Source: Tricholoma matsutake (taxonomy: Eukaryota > Basidiomycota > Agaricomycetes > Agaricales > Tricholomataceae). Taken from it: DNA of 64,000 nucleotides. The stretch lies in NCBI GenBank assembly GCA_026075535.2, contig AP026546.1, positions 10,540,001-10,604,000 on the forward strand. Direction: 5' to 3'. Both the position numbers and the translations under genes were made by a program. The notes under the pieces were generated by a model. The model worked only from the letters and a program-made list of their open reading frames with translations, did no database searches and was not told the origin of the DNA. Below are positions 34,091 through 44,677 of this stretch, in pieces; the first letter of the stretch is position 1, and each line of letters starts with the position of its first letter.

Positions 34091-34270
34091 GCGTGCTTAC
34101 AATGACTTAGCGACTCTTCTAAGCACCGCTAAGTTGGGGGTCACTAAACCCATCTATGCTTAGACTAAGCCAAGTCCTCCCATGAATTTGACTTACCTGA
34201 GGCTTATTGTTCGGCTTATTCTGGACTTAGGCTAAGCACAGATCTAAGCAATGCTTCAAGTCAATCTCCC
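34080..34270. repeat. CTTAG/CTAAG-rich segment
   Basis: About ten alternating CTTAG and CTAAG motifs in 190 bp (e.g. GACACTTAGGCGTGCTTACA, GCTTAGACTAAGCCAAG, GACTTAGGCTAAGCACAG). This looks like the subterminal repeat array of a DNA transposon. Outer ends not resolved. Confidence 0.5.
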
Positions 34271-34299
34271 AGTGAATTTCCAGCTTGATAAGCAGTTGA

Positions 34300-34740
34300 A
34301 AGCCTGAAACATAATTCAAGCATTGAACACATCAGACTACTTGTGCTAGAGGCTGCATGTCCTATCTGAGTTCTCACCACTGCCAGCTCATCAGCTTTAC
34401 CGCCACCACCATCACCATCAATGACACTGCCTCCATCCCACCACCATCCACCCACCACCATCACCACCACTGCTTCATCAAGCTCCTGCCCCCACCAATG
34501 TGCTGAACACCACTAAACAACAGACAGAAAAAGGGCCCAAATGACATCAATCATCATTTGGGCCCAAGGTAAGTTTTTTTTCTTTTGTTTTTATCTTTTT
34601 ACTTACCAATTGTTTTAAATTCATTTTTAGGTTATAATGAACTTGTAACAACAGATCCAAACCCACCACCCCACCCTATGCCACTGCTGCTCACCACTGC
34701 TTGCAGGGTGGATAACAGGTTGACTGGACCAAGCACAACC
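34300..34740. repeat. Copy B (5' part) of the unknown dispersed family
   Basis: Contains a CCACCATCACCACC microsatellite (34395-34470), a palindrome GGGCCCAAATGA...TCATTTGGGCCC (34533-34565) and then GGTAAGTTTTTTTTC, the same exon-end/intron-start seen inverted at about 10095 and 52210. The plus strand is the coding sense here. The solo LTR at 34747 lies immediately after it and splits this copy from 35180-35910. Confidence 0.5.
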
Positions 34741-34746
34741 AAGAAC

Positions 34747-35172
34747 TATAAGGGCAACCTAAGCCTCTAGCAAAGGGAAATCCGAAGTTAAAATTATACT
34801 ACATAATACAGGCATTGGGGGCGCACCTAGCAAAGGGAAATCTGAAGAGAAAACTCTAAGGATCCCCTTGCTGATGCCCAGTATATGTGAAGACGACAAA
34901 AATCAAATATAACCTAAAAATAGAAAAAGGCGGAGATAGGCAGATCAAGGCCGCCGAATGACATCATACCAAGGGGTATGTGTCGGAAGGGGTGCTCCGC
35001 CTCTAAATATAAAAGTGTCAACATATACAAACATGATAGCAAGGGAAAATTAGTAATAAAATCCGGAAAAATCATAGAAAATGAAGAATAGAAGGAAATG
35101 AGGTGGGGAAAAATATGGGACGAACATAAAAAATAGGAAAAACACACAGGGCACCCCCTTAGTCCCCTTACA
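34747..35172 (-). mobile_element. Solo LTR, TGTAAGG-type gypsy family, copy 2 (426 bp)
   Basis: On the minus strand it starts TGTAAGGGGACTAAG and ends CCCTTATA. It is flanked by AGAAC on both sides (34742-34746 and 35173-35177), a perfect 5-bp target duplication. This fixes the ends of the family and shows that the LTR is solo. The terminus TA instead of CA can come from one C-to-T change. From memory, marY1 of Tricholoma matsutake has LTRs of this length; this needs a sequence comparison. Confidence 0.85.
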
Positions 35173-35177
35173 AGAAC

Positions 35178-35910
35178 GACCTAGCAGCCAAAGAAGGACA
35201 ATGGGGATGACATTGATAGAAAGAGGGACACAGAATGACAGTGATGGGAAGGGGATGGGGCCAACAGGGATGACAGCCAGGCAATGTGGGACCATGGGGA
35301 CAACTACTCCCTGCCACTGCATGATGACAGCATCCCATACTGCTGCCATCAGCAACTGCCATGGGGACCACAGGAACCAGGAGGACAATGAGAACAGTGA
35401 GGGGAGAGCAAAGGCAATGATGATGGCCACCACCCACAACAGCACCCCCAACTGCCACGGTGAGCAACTGCTTGTGGGGTGTAATAGGGAGCAACTGGGA
35501 TGGGAGCAATGGGGCTAGCAGGAGACGGCAGAGGGGGAGGAGGCACCACCACCACCACCACCACCACTGCACCCCCAACCACTGCCACATGCAACTGCTT
35601 GTGGGGTGGACATGGGGTGCAACAAGGATGGCAACAAGGCCCAGCAACAAGGCAGGAAGGGCAAGGGATGACAGGATGACAGGCACAGCCCAATACTCAC
35701 AGAGGAATGGGCAGAGGATGACAATGAGGGGAGGACAGCAATGATGAATGACAAACCTGCCAAGAACACCCAATGATGGGGAATGAATGACCCAACACCC
35801 ACCCCCAGCCCTGTGAGCCAATGTTCACAGGGTGGAGATGGGGAGCATGATGGGAATGGGCAGACACACGCCCAGGATGACAGCAGTCACACCCCCACCC
35901 CCACATTATC
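35178..35910 (+). pseudogene. Copy B (3' part) of the unknown dispersed family
   Basis: Gly/Met/Asp-rich plus-strand frames and Pro/Leu-rich minus-strand frames come from G/A-rich low complexity. They include a (CAC)n run (35545-35570). The family motif GAGCAACTGCTTGTGGGGTG occurs at 35462 and about 35588 (complement of the motif at 9.6-9.9 kb). The coding sense, if any, is plus. Too degenerate to reconstruct or name. Confidence 0.4.
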
Positions 35911-36639
35911 CATGAGGGTGGGTTTTCTTTTTCTTTTTCTTTTTCAGTTTTTATTAATATACTTGTGCCACCTGCCCCTCTTGCATTTGCATGAGGGGTT
36001 GGCCTTTTTTATGTATATGTTAATGTAGTCCCCTCCCTCATGTTTGCACAAGGGAGGTTAATTAAATATATTTTTGATCAAACTATATCAAGATTGTGTT
36101 TGAACATCACAGTATTGGCTGCCAGGGTCTTCTTTGTTGAAAGTGACTCTGAGTTTTCAGTCCAGCTCCAGCCTCAATCATTGATAAGTAGGAAATGGCA
36201 ATTTCTGGGTCAATAGATCATGCCAAGACATTCTCGAGCTGAGGTTGAAAAATGGCTCACAGTGTCCAAAACAGCCAGTAGCCAGCCTTGGCAATTTCCA
36301 GGTCAATGGATCACACTAAGACATTCTTGAGCTTAGAGAGATCCTCATTCTTAGACAAGCTGAGAACTTGGAATTAAGCTTGGTAAGCATTTTATAAACC
36401 ACATATATTGGTGTGTCAAGTATATCTAAGCATGGGTTATAAAGGTATACTAAATGTGCAAAGCAAACATTAAGCAATCAAGGAGCCACAAAAAGCAGAA
36501 ATAAGCATAATAAGCCAGAGTTGAATCTGGCATGGCAATGAGTGAGCAAATGTCATGGTGATGAAGCAAGAGCTGGATGGAGATTTTTCTACAAGGTATA
36601 TACAATAACAGACAGAAACATGATGCAGATCCTAGAAGA
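35911..36639. other. No gene; 93-bp tandem duplication at 36196-36340
   Basis: GGCAATTTCTGGGTCAATAG and GGCAATTTCCAGGTCAATGG start two copies 93 bp apart, both ending ACATTCT(C/T)GAGCT. Pyrimidine-rich (CTTTTT)n at 35925. Otherwise featureless. Confidence 0.5.
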
Positions 36640-36993
36640 TCATGTTAGTGAGGTCACAAAACGTAAAAATAACTTACAGTCTTCATCATCTGAGTTGTTG
36701 GAGTTATCAACAAGGTGTCCCCATTCATCGTTGTCATTGTCGTTGATTTCAATGACTTCTTTAGCCTTGGTCTTGCCATGGGTTGACTTTGGGTTCACAA
36801 ACAGATGGGCATCTTGAACAATGGAGTCAAACTTGGTATCTGTGAATGAGCTCACTGACTTGGCATAACTGCAGGTGGCCTTGCCCAATATAGCATCACT
36901 GAAACCAGTTTGGCACATGGATTCCTTGCCAGTGGAGTGATTGAGAGTCCAAGGGAGGGTTACTGCCTTGCCTTTGCAAGCATGGGCCATCAT
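36640..36993 (-). pseudogene. Unrecognised exon with acidic C-terminus
   Basis: A minus-strand frame: KFDSIVQDAHLFVNPKSTHG, then KTKAKEVIEINDNDNDEWGH and LVDNSNNSDDED. It ends at a strong 5' splice site (GACT|GTAAGTTATTTT, about 36676). The exon looks real, but no continuation is evident downstream. Mushroom transposon-borne genes often show such D/N/S-rich linkers. Function unknown. Confidence 0.4.
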
Positions 36994-37704
36994 GACAGTT
37001 AATGCTCAGTAAAAAAGGAAAGTATGTCAATGTCACACAGATGTCATCTTAGTCATGTCACAGTTATGTATTTGTTAAAAAAATGGTCTCTTTGCTAGAA
37101 ACTGTAGCAACCATCAATAAATGAACATATGTAATTTCATCATTTGCCCCAAAATGGCTGTCTCAAGCTTCACAGGCTTGACAGAACTTGACGTCGCACG
37201 ATCACATTGATTAATAAGCCTGCTTTGCCAAGTCAATGTCAATCTCGAACAGTCTCGAACCCATTATTAACCCCTGCGTCCCCTCTTTCCTGTGGACAAC
37301 AACCTTCATTTCCACATACCTCAAGCCTCTACCGCAAGCTGGGGGCTGGGAATACCTACAAGGATTAAACAGAAAGGAGGCTCGAGGAGATGGAAAGACT
37401 CTTGAGAAAGAGTGCGAGAGTGTTATGCCATCAGAAGTCCTTAAGCCTTATAGAGTATTGAAAATGAGAAGAAAATATATATTTATGATCCAAAAACACT
37501 ATCTAGATGGTAGATATACCAGCGAGACATCAAGAACAAAAAGAAAAAGAGATGGTACATGTCTGGTTCAGGGAGCAAAACTAAACACACAGTGTGTAAA
37601 CAATGTCAAGTGCTGTCACTGTCTTCTGCATTGTGTGTTCTGTGTACATCACTGAATCCCAAATGACCTAAGTAAAGTGGATTAATATGGTATTCAATGT
37701 AGAG
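36994..37704. other. No gene recognised
   Basis: A plus-strand frame at 37236-37655 (LKMRRKYIFMIQKHYLDGRY, and others) is open for 139 codons, but its composition gives no family clue. I treat it as uncertain. No repeats. Confidence 0.3.
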
Positions 37705-37721
37705 CAACTGAGCAACATACA

Positions 37722-37906
37722 TTCTCAAGGAAGATTTTCAATACACCACGAGTCTCTTCATAGATAAGACCAGAGATATGCTTCACACTTCCATGACAAA
37801 TGAGACAATGAATAGCAGGCTGACAATCAGCCAGGCGAGCAAGTGACATACTCTGAATGTTGTCACAAAGAATTTTATGGTGATGCTTGGCACCACCCTT
37901 TCCGAG
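37722..37906 (-). pseudogene. Histone H4 pseudogene, unit 1
   Basis: The minus-strand frame reads [18 protein letters not shown], an intron remnant, [20 protein letters not shown], then [14 protein letters not shown]. This is histone H4 residues ~10-60 with arginines turned to His or Cys (KRHRK to KHHHK, LRDNI to LCDNI, IRRLARRGG to IHCLICHGS). The H4 intron is partly deleted: GTATGT remains, but the branch-acceptor part and the ITK codons are gone. After ENV the sequence departs from H4. Confidence 0.85.
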
Positions 37907-38054
37907 TTTCAATACACCATGAGTCTCTTCATAGATAAGACCAGAGATACGCTTCACACCTCCATGACAAACAAGATGATGAATAGCAGGCTGACAATCC
38001 AGGCAAGCAAGCGGCATACCCTGAATGTTGTCGTGAAGAGTTTTACAGTGACAC
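37907..38054 (-). pseudogene. Histone H4 pseudogene, unit 2
   Basis: Reads [12 protein letters not shown], the same deleted intron remnant (GTATGCC...TGTCAG), [28 protein letters not shown]. It then runs directly into LGKGGAK of unit 1. Here [14 protein letters not shown] is nearly perfect H4. Spacing to the same point of unit 1 is 169 bp. Confidence 0.85.
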
Positions 38055-38068
38055 TTGGAGATATGCTT

Positions 38069-38343
38069 TGTTGGAGCAGACTATATATGCTGCACAGGGA
38101 AGAGACTACATGTTCCTAACAACCTACCTGGGGTTTAGTATAGACTTACAGCTAGGGTTAGCAGAGGTAAGAACACTGTATTCCTACTACAGTACAGGTT
38201 CTCCTTATATACATAATAATAAGGATGTCACATGACTTGGGAATGTGTTTACCACATGTATGCACACTAAGTGCAGTAACATGTGTATGCTGCATGTATT
38301 GCCTCATGTATGCAGCATGTATCTCAGGAGTTTAATTTCAACA
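38069..38343 (-). repeat. 3' LTR of copia element
   Basis: 275 bp with TGTTGGAG/TTTCAACA termini (plus-strand reading). It is immediately preceded, in element sense, by the polypurine tract complementary to CACCCCCCCTCAAAC (38342-38357). Confidence 0.9.
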
Positions 38344-38357
38344 CCCCCCCTCAAACT
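38344..38357 (-). promoter_or_regulatory. Polypurine tract
   Basis: The minus-strand sequence GTTTGAGGGGGGG directly precedes the 3' LTR. This is the expected primer for plus-strand synthesis. Confidence 0.8.
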
Positions 38358-38375
38358 GTACAGTGCTCTAAGCAG

Positions 38376-40070
38376 CTAAGTTTGAATCTCAAAAGTAATT
38401 CTGAGAGAGTCTCTAAATTTCTTGAATAGGATGGCGCCAAGGTTCTTTGTGAACATGTCAGCTGGATTATCACTTCCAGGAATGAAAACGACTGTGACTT
38501 TGTCATTTTCTATGCATTTGCGGGTATAGTGGTAGCGAATGTCTATATGTTTGGTCCTTCTTTTCTGAACTGGATTTGATCCAATAAAGATGGATCCCTG
38601 ATTATCAGTGCAGATTGGTATGCGCTTCAGTATATATCTGAGTTCCTGGAATAAGGACTCTATCTACACTATCTGTCGACAAGTGTCAGAGAGAGCCATA
38701 TATTTGGCTTCTGTGGATGACAGTGCTACAGTTTTTTGTAAATGGGACTGCCAGCACACAATGCCACTCGCTAGAGTAGCAAAGTAACCCATTGTAGATT
38801 GGTGCTTGACAGTGTCAGCTGCCCAATCAGAATCTGTGAAGGCCTGTAGCCCTTCGGATTTCTCTCCATCGTAGACTATATTATATTTCTGGGTTCCCAC
38901 CAGATAGCACATGATGTACATTGCTTTGTCTAGATGTTCTTGGCTAGGATTAGCCAAGAATTGCAACATCTTGATTACCGCGTAAGCGATATCAGGTCGC
39001 ATTCTGAGCATCAGATACAATAAAGATCTGATCACAGACTGATATTTTGATCTAAGCACCGGGTTTGGCATCGCTGTGTTTTCTGACGGTTTGTAACCAG
39101 TCGTGAGGGGAGTGGGGGAAGCTTTGGCATTTGTCATCTCAAACCTCTCAAGCACTTTGGCGAGATATTCAGTTTGATCGAGTTTGACTTTGCTTGCAGT
39201 CTGGGTGACACGCATGCCCAAGAATTCCATAACTTTTTCAGTACTACAGCATTCCCAATGCTTCAAACAAGCATTCTTCTTTTCATCCACAAGTTTCTTG
39301 TTCTTCCCCATGAACAAGCCATCATCTACATAGACCAGTGTAATAACAATGCTGCCTGTCTTAGGATCCTTGTGTATGAAAATGCCGGCATCGGAGCTGG
39401 CACGCACAAACCCAATGGTGCACATAAATGCCTCTAGCTCTTTCCACCATGCTAGTGAGGCCTGTTTAAGGCCATACAATGCTCAGCGTAAGCGCATTAC
39501 TTTGTGCTCTTTTCCCTCGAGTCTGAAATTCTTGGGTTGATCCATATAGATCTCCTCATCTAGTTTGCCATATAAAAATGCGGTTTTTACATCTAGACCG
39601 TTCATATACATGCCTTCTAGAGACACAAGTGCAAACATGAGGTGTATGGTCTCGTAGCGGACTACTGGTGAGAAAATCTCATCAAAGTTGATGCCTTTGA
39701 TTTGTGAAAAGCCTTTGGCCATGAGTCTGGCTTGTTTTCTTCCGTCTGATTTCATGGAGAAAACCGATCTATTTTTGATCATTTTTTGATCATGTGGAAG
39801 ATCGACAATTTCATAGACTTGTCGCTTGCGATGAGCCTCTAATTCTTCACGACAAGCCTGTTTCCACTCAAGTTGCTGCTGCCATGGTAGGCACGCAATA
39901 TCGCAAAATTGGTTTGGAACTTGGCTTATTCCGCTCGATGGTGTGACTGATTTTGACAACAGCCAGCAGATCAGCTTATCTCCACCTTCCTTGGTTATCT
40001 TTTTAATATAACCTGCTTTGTCCAGTTCCTCCATTGGGTAATCATGTTCTTGATTATTGGAATCGGGCAC
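38376..40070 (-). pseudogene. Copia reverse transcriptase and RNase H
   Basis: RNA-dependent DNA polymerase plus RNase H of the element. In order: EWKQACREELEAHRKRQVYE, KGFSQIKGINFDEIFSPVVR, VKTAFLYGKLDEEIYMDQPK, a TGA at 39483-39485 inside LR*ALYGLKQASLAWW, the catalytic VYVDDGLFMG, LYLMLRMRPDIAYAV, the RNase H motifs FTDSDWAAD and SSTEAKYMALSD, a stop at 38664-38666 (RQIV*IESL), then DNQGSI...NPVQKRRTKHIDIRYH and a natural end FRDSLRITFEIQT at 38376. The catalytic residues are present; two nonsense changes inactivate it. Confidence 0.9.
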
Positions 40071-40271
40071 ACTCTCATGGGGTGCCGAACTCGGTCCAGT
40101 AACCAGTTCTTGCTGTTGAGGTCGTGGTCATGTTTGGTTATGATCCAAATCTTGACCCACAGATCTCTTCCAATATCGATCACGCGCAATGTCTCTCTCT
40201 ATGTCAGAGGGGAGTCGCTTTTCTCTATAGGTATTGCTGGGACGGTTTGGGATGTTCCTCTGCCTGCCTGA

Positions 40272-42412
40272 TCAACAGGGCAATTGTTGCCATTCCTGTT
40301 GATCTTCATGTCTTAGACAAAAGTCCTCAGTGGTAACTAGAGGTGGCGGAGGAGGAGCATCAGTCACATCATCATGCACCTTTTGCTCACTTGGTACATC
40401 ATCATCATCATCTTCCAATGATGGAGGAAGGGGCGGATTTTGTGACGGTATAGAATCATCGCCATCTGTTCCAGATGAGTGGTTGTCATCTTCTGGTTCT
40501 GGAGGTGGAAAATTACCAAGGTCTGTCTTGGCAGGAGTTTTAGCTCCGGGACAGCATGGGAACATCATTTCATCAAATAGTGCTGTAGCACCAATGAGTA
40601 TTGCACCACTAAGTCGCATGAAACGGTATACTTTAATGCCATCTTCTAATCCAAGGTACGTCATTAACTCCGATCGAGGAGATAATGTGGTTGGACATTT
40701 TTCCTTGGGTAGATAGACATAAGCACTGCAACCAAAGACCTTCAGATTGTTTAGATCTGGGCAGACCTTTGTCAGGTCCTCAAAAGGTGTCAGCCATTTC
40801 AGGCACCTTATTGGGGTTCAGTTGTATAGGTGTGTTGCATGTTCAATGCAAAATTCCCACCATGATTGTGGTAGACAAGCAGTAAATTGCAGGGTTTGCG
40901 ACTTTTCCATTATTGTCCTTATGGCATGCTTGCATGCCCATTCTGTTGGTGAACGTGGGGTGCAGACATCTTGATTTTGATGCCAAAATCCTTGAGCATA
41001 TTTTGTAGCTCATGATCTTTGAACTCCCCCCCTGGATCAACACGCCAGTGCTTGATTGTAGCGCCATACTGGGTTAAAGCCATTGCCTGAAATTGTCTAA
41101 TTGCTGCAGCAGCGTCAGACTTCTTTCTAAGGCACTGGACCCAGATATGTGATGTCTTGTCATCCAGAAATACAATAAAGTATTTATGTTTGTGGTACGA
41201 TAGTACTGGGAGTTCCTTTAGATTGGAATGTATTCATTCAAAGGGTTTCTCAGCACGTGAATTTGATTCAGGAAAAGATTTTGATGTCATTTTCCCTTCA
41301 GCGCACCCTGGACATATAATTTTGTCTTTAGGAATAATTAAATTCCTCAGGAATTTGATGGTGCTATTAGGCATTTTCCCTAGCGCCTCTTTGGATGGGT
41401 GTCCAAGTCGCCTATGCCAAGTCAAGTAGTCAGTGACATAAATGGTTGCGACATTGACTTTTTTGGGGCTCATTACATGAGTCCGAGCCCAATAAATCGT
41501 GTCACTTCTCCTAAGAGGGACACAATGCATAATTGGGTTTCCTTTCTCGATGAATGAAATGTGTGTGGAGGAACCACGCACATCACTTCCATCTTGTAAG
41601 AAGATGCCCATTGACATTAATTGAGTATTAATGTCGGGTATGTAGTAGATGGGGTATAATCGCGTTTCACATGTCTCTGACTTCCCGTGACATACTACCT
41701 GATGTTTAATGAAGACTGCTCCTTTTCCTACTATATGAGTAGTACCTGTGGCTGTTTGGACCAAGGTAGAGTCCTTTCTTGGTAAAGGCTCATAGGAAGC
41801 AAAATCTTTCATTTCACCAGTGAAGTGTTTTGATGCGCCTGAATCCATGATCCAGTCTGCACCTTTCTTACAATTTCCATTTGCACACATAACACATATA
41901 TTCAGATCTAAATAATTCCATGATACATTTAATAGCGGTAAAATTTCACATGAAAAGTTCGCTGTTTTCATAGGAATATTCATCTTTGTGCTTGTGGCAG
42001 GGAAAAGGACTGACCTATCATCATACGCTCCCATTTCAAGGGGTTTATCGACAGCTTTCCACACTTCCTCATCAGAAACTGGAGGTTCCGATCCAAGGGA
42101 GACGATGTTGTCTTCTACCTCCACGATCCTCGGTTCTGGTTTGATCCTCCTCCTCTTACCTTCTTGCACCATTAGGTGCTCTTCCAGCAGTCGCAGATTT
42201 TTTGCACTGCGTGGAAGATTCATTTGCTTGAGGGTGTCTTGAGCTTGCTGATATTCGGCGTAAACTGAATGAGAGGTAGAGGCCATGCCCGTATATGCCT
42301 GTGCAGGCAGTCGGTGGTGAGGATCCCTTGTGGGAGTGTGTTCGCGCTTTTCAATGCGCTGGATGAGCAGCATCGGCGGTATAATGGTGCCATTACCATT
42401 TATGGTGGTCAA
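40272..42412 (-). pseudogene. Copia protease-integrase region
   Basis: 41234-42412 carries the aspartic protease (WIMDSGASKHFTGEMKDF, intact DSGA) and the GAG-pre-integrase HHCC domain (TWHRRLGHPSKEALG...IICPGCAEGKM). The integrase core continues in other frames: DDKTSHIWVQCLRKKSDAAA, AMALTQYGATIKHWRVDPGG then EFKDHELQNMLKDFGI (40985-41180). It then decays with many stops (NGHASMP*GQ*W). 40272-40664 is the Pro/acidic linker between integrase and RT. Frameshifts and stops make it non-functional. Confidence 0.85.
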
Positions 42413-42514
42413 GGCATTGGAGGCGAGGTGGGTATGTTTCTCTTTAGGCTTTTCCTCCTTAGTCTTTCTGTCCCCGCATCATCCACATTTTTGGGAAGAA
42501 TCTCCATTGTTGTT

Positions 42515-43222
42515 TTACCCTTCTTTGGGCTGCCATTTGGGGTTTCCCCCTTTGTGTTTGACAGCGGAAAGTTTGTTGGCCTGAGGCTGGCCAGTGGGCT
42601 TTCCTACTGCCGTGCACCTTGAGGCTTCTGCGACAATGGAGTCCTTGACATGTCTAAACGTCAAGGCACTAGTAGCGGTCATGTTAAGGACCGTGGCAGA
42701 CAAAGAATCGTACTTGCGCAGCATCGCAGCAAGTAGGATCATCGCCTGAACTAGTTCGGGGATGGCAACGTTGGCAGCTGTGAGGCACTCAAAGTTGTCA
42801 GCCATCTTAGCAATCTCTGGTGCAGGATTTGCAGCCAGAATTCTGATCGCTATTGCAGACCTAAAGTCTGCAAAGACTTGGGAGGGGCCATCAACACCAT
42901 AATCGGTGCGAATGAGGTCCCACACCTCCTCAGCAGTGTCCTTGGTGTTGGCACGCTGCCGAATGGAGGGGGCCATGCAGAGCACTAGGCTACCAATAGT
43001 CTGGTCATTTTTGTTGCTCCAGGTCTGGAGCTTGGCAGTAGCATCTGCTACGAGAGTAGCGTTCATCGCTGTCAAAGGAAGCACCAGAGGCGGTTTGATT
43101 TCCACCCTGCTAGTTATCTGCCAGAGGCCCTGAGACCTGAGCCACACCTTCATAGAGTCAGCCCATTGAATGTAATTAGAGCCATCAAAAGTTTGAACGA
43201 GTTTCTCGAGAGTTGAAGACAT
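42515..43222 (-). pseudogene. Copia Gag
   Basis: Starts MSSTLEKLVQTFDGSNYIQW (the preferred ATG is at 43222, not the longer frame), with WADSMKVWLRSQGLWQITSR and EVWDLIRTDYGVDGPSQVFA. It ends in a basic tail (HKGGNPKWQPKEG, then TAA). The expected zinc knuckle follows out of frame as KCG*CGD around 42475, with a TGA in the middle. 236 codons, typical of fungal copia Gag cores. Confidence 0.85.
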
Positions 43223-43460
43223 GATTGCTGTTAAGCGGCTGTGGAAAGTGCTCAATCAGTCATTTATCCAAGAAAACATGTTTCACAATCTCAGGAAAAA
43301 ACACTCCTTCAGAGTGGTTAACCCTAGTCAACCCAGGTTTTAAGTGCAGCTTGCAGGGAGTGTGATGCAGCTCACAAAGAGTGCAAGGTTATAATTTGGA
43401 GACAATGAAGTCAACATCATTCACAGCCAATTAAGGCACATTCGCAACATGCCCAGCAGA

Positions 43461-43470
43461 GCCCATAACC
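43461..43470 (-). promoter_or_regulatory. Primer-binding site for half initiator tRNA-Met
   Basis: Directly after the 5' LTR in element sense lies GGTTATGGGC. Its complement GCCCATAACC matches the anticodon arm of eukaryotic initiator tRNA-Met as I know it. Drosophila copia is known to use an iMet half-molecule in this way. Confidence 0.65.
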
Positions 43471-43745
43471 TATTGGAGCAAACTATATATGCTGCACAGG
43501 GAAGAGACTACACGTTCCTTACAACCTACCTGGGGTTTAGTATAGACTTACAGCTAGGGTTAGCAGAGGTAAGAACACTGTATTCCTACTATGGTACAGG
43601 TTCTCCTTATATACATAATAATAAGGATGTCACATGACTCGGGAATGTGTTTACCACATGTATGCGCAGTAAGCACAGTAACATGTGTATGCTGCATGTA
43701 TTGCCTCATGTATGCAGCATGTATCTCAGGAGTTTAATTTCAACA
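43471..43745 (-). repeat. 5' LTR of copia element
   Basis: 275 bp, aligned without gaps to 38069-38343. Its inner terminus reads TATTGGAG rather than TGTTGGAG, so the conserved terminal TG/CA pair has lost one base. Confidence 0.9.
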
Positions 43746-43870
43746 TGCTTCACACATCCACAATGAACAAGATGATGAATAGCAGGCTGACAATCCAGGT
43801 GAGCAAGTGGCATACCCTGAATGTTGTCACAAAGAATTTTATGGTGACACTTGGCACTACCTTTTCCGAG
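43746..43870 (-). pseudogene. Histone H4 pseudogene, unit 3 (split by the copia)
   Basis: Reads [18 protein letters not shown], intron remnant, PAIHHLVHCGCVKH, and is cut by the retrotransposon at TGCTT. The last codons (VKHIS) lie at 38055-38068 on the far side. There they fuse to KCHCK of unit 2, which shows that the array existed before the insertion. The 5' and 3' pieces together make one continuous unit. Confidence 0.85.
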
Positions 43871-44055
43871 TCCCTGAGTCTCAAGGAAGATTTTCAATAT
43901 GCCATGAGTCTCTTCGTAGAGATACGCTTCACACCTCCACAATAAGCGAGACGATGAATAGCAGGTTTTGTAGTAATACCTAAAGCCATGCTTAGTTTGA
44001 CAATCAGCCAGGTGAGCAAGCGACATACCCTGAATGTTGTTGCAAATAGTTTTAT
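43871..44055 (-). pseudogene. Histone H4 pseudogene, unit 4, with complete intron
   Basis: The most informative unit. After NIQ comes a complete 49-bp intron (43980-44028, GTATGT...CTAAG...TTTAG). The following exon reads GITTKPAIHRLAYCGGVKRI, then an apparent deletion (SGLIY partly lost), YEETHGILKIFLE. The intron sits within the Gly codon after DNIQ. Its presence shows that the array derives from genomic H4 DNA rather than processed mRNA. Unit 4 then joins unit 3 as FLETQG-LGKG. Upstream of about 44055 the H4 similarity ends. Confidence 0.85.
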
Positions 44056-44677
44056 GGAGTATATAAAATATGCCGATCAGTGTTACACAAATTGTACGAC
44101 TCTCAGCGCACAAAAAAATATATTGAAAGTACAGAGACATACTATTACACTTTAGATACTTACAAGTACATACACATACTAATACAAGAACTATGAGCAC
44201 CAGAGCGATAAAGTTATTAGACACCCAGCAGAGTGATCGGTAAGCCCTAAGTAAACTGCACTAAGAACCGATTGCAACCAGTCTATGAACTGATGATGAA
44301 CTGACGCTATACTGTTCTGTGCAGTCCGGTTACAGACTTACGGTGTCCTAGCATGAGTTGAGAGATTTTTTGAACCAGTCTGAATCAGCATAAAAGACCA
44401 ATCGCTCATCATTGCCATTGGCATTACAGGCATCGTATGTGTCAAAGTTATGAAGTTCTTCATCTATCGGGAACGCAATGCATTCCTCCCCCACATTCGA
44501 CTTGTCTGCACCTTTCCTTTTCTCCTTGCGTAACCATTTCCCAAATCTATGGAAGTCCAACAAAGTGTTGTCATACAATACAAGATAAACCTATCACAAG
44601 AAGAGGGTTTGTAGCATGTTTAGCCAAACCAGTCAATGAATCTTTTGATACAGAGATATCTAAAGGAAAGAAAAGAA
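44056..44677. other. No gene confidently recognised
   Basis: The minus-strand frame 44348-44578 (FGKWLRKEKRKGADKSNVGE, DSDWFKKSLNSC) could be a terminal exon of the gene at 44678-45600 or an unrelated one. No splice join is convincing. The rest is AT-rich spacer. Confidence 0.35.

Larger units (their letters stand above)
38069..43745 (-). mobile_element. Full-length Ty1/copia retrotransposon (5677 bp)
   Basis: Both LTRs (275 bp each) are present, flanked by TGCTT at 38064-38068 and 43746-43750, a perfect 5-bp target duplication. Transcription runs on the minus strand: 5' LTR 43471-43745, primer site 43461-43470, Gag, protease, integrase, RT, RNase H, polypurine tract, 3' LTR 38069-38343. The two LTRs differ at 11 of 275 positions by my count, mostly transitions. 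The coding frames carry several stops and frameshifts, so this copy is dead. It sits inside unit 3 of the histone H4 array. Confidence 0.92.

Noticed and set aside
35168..35821. Long minus-strand frame of 217 codons
   Set aside because: Composition is dominated by low-complexity G/A-rich and CAC repeats; several frames are open at once, so it is not evidence of a gene.
37236..37655. Possible gene of 139 codons
   Set aside because: No recognisable domain, poor start context and no splice or neighbour support; left as unassigned.
37694..38017. Zinc-finger protein (Cys/His-rich repeats C..H..H)
   Set aside because: The Cys and His residues replace arginines of histone H4 (CpG decay); the backbone pattern [14 protein letters not shown] is H4, not a zinc finger.
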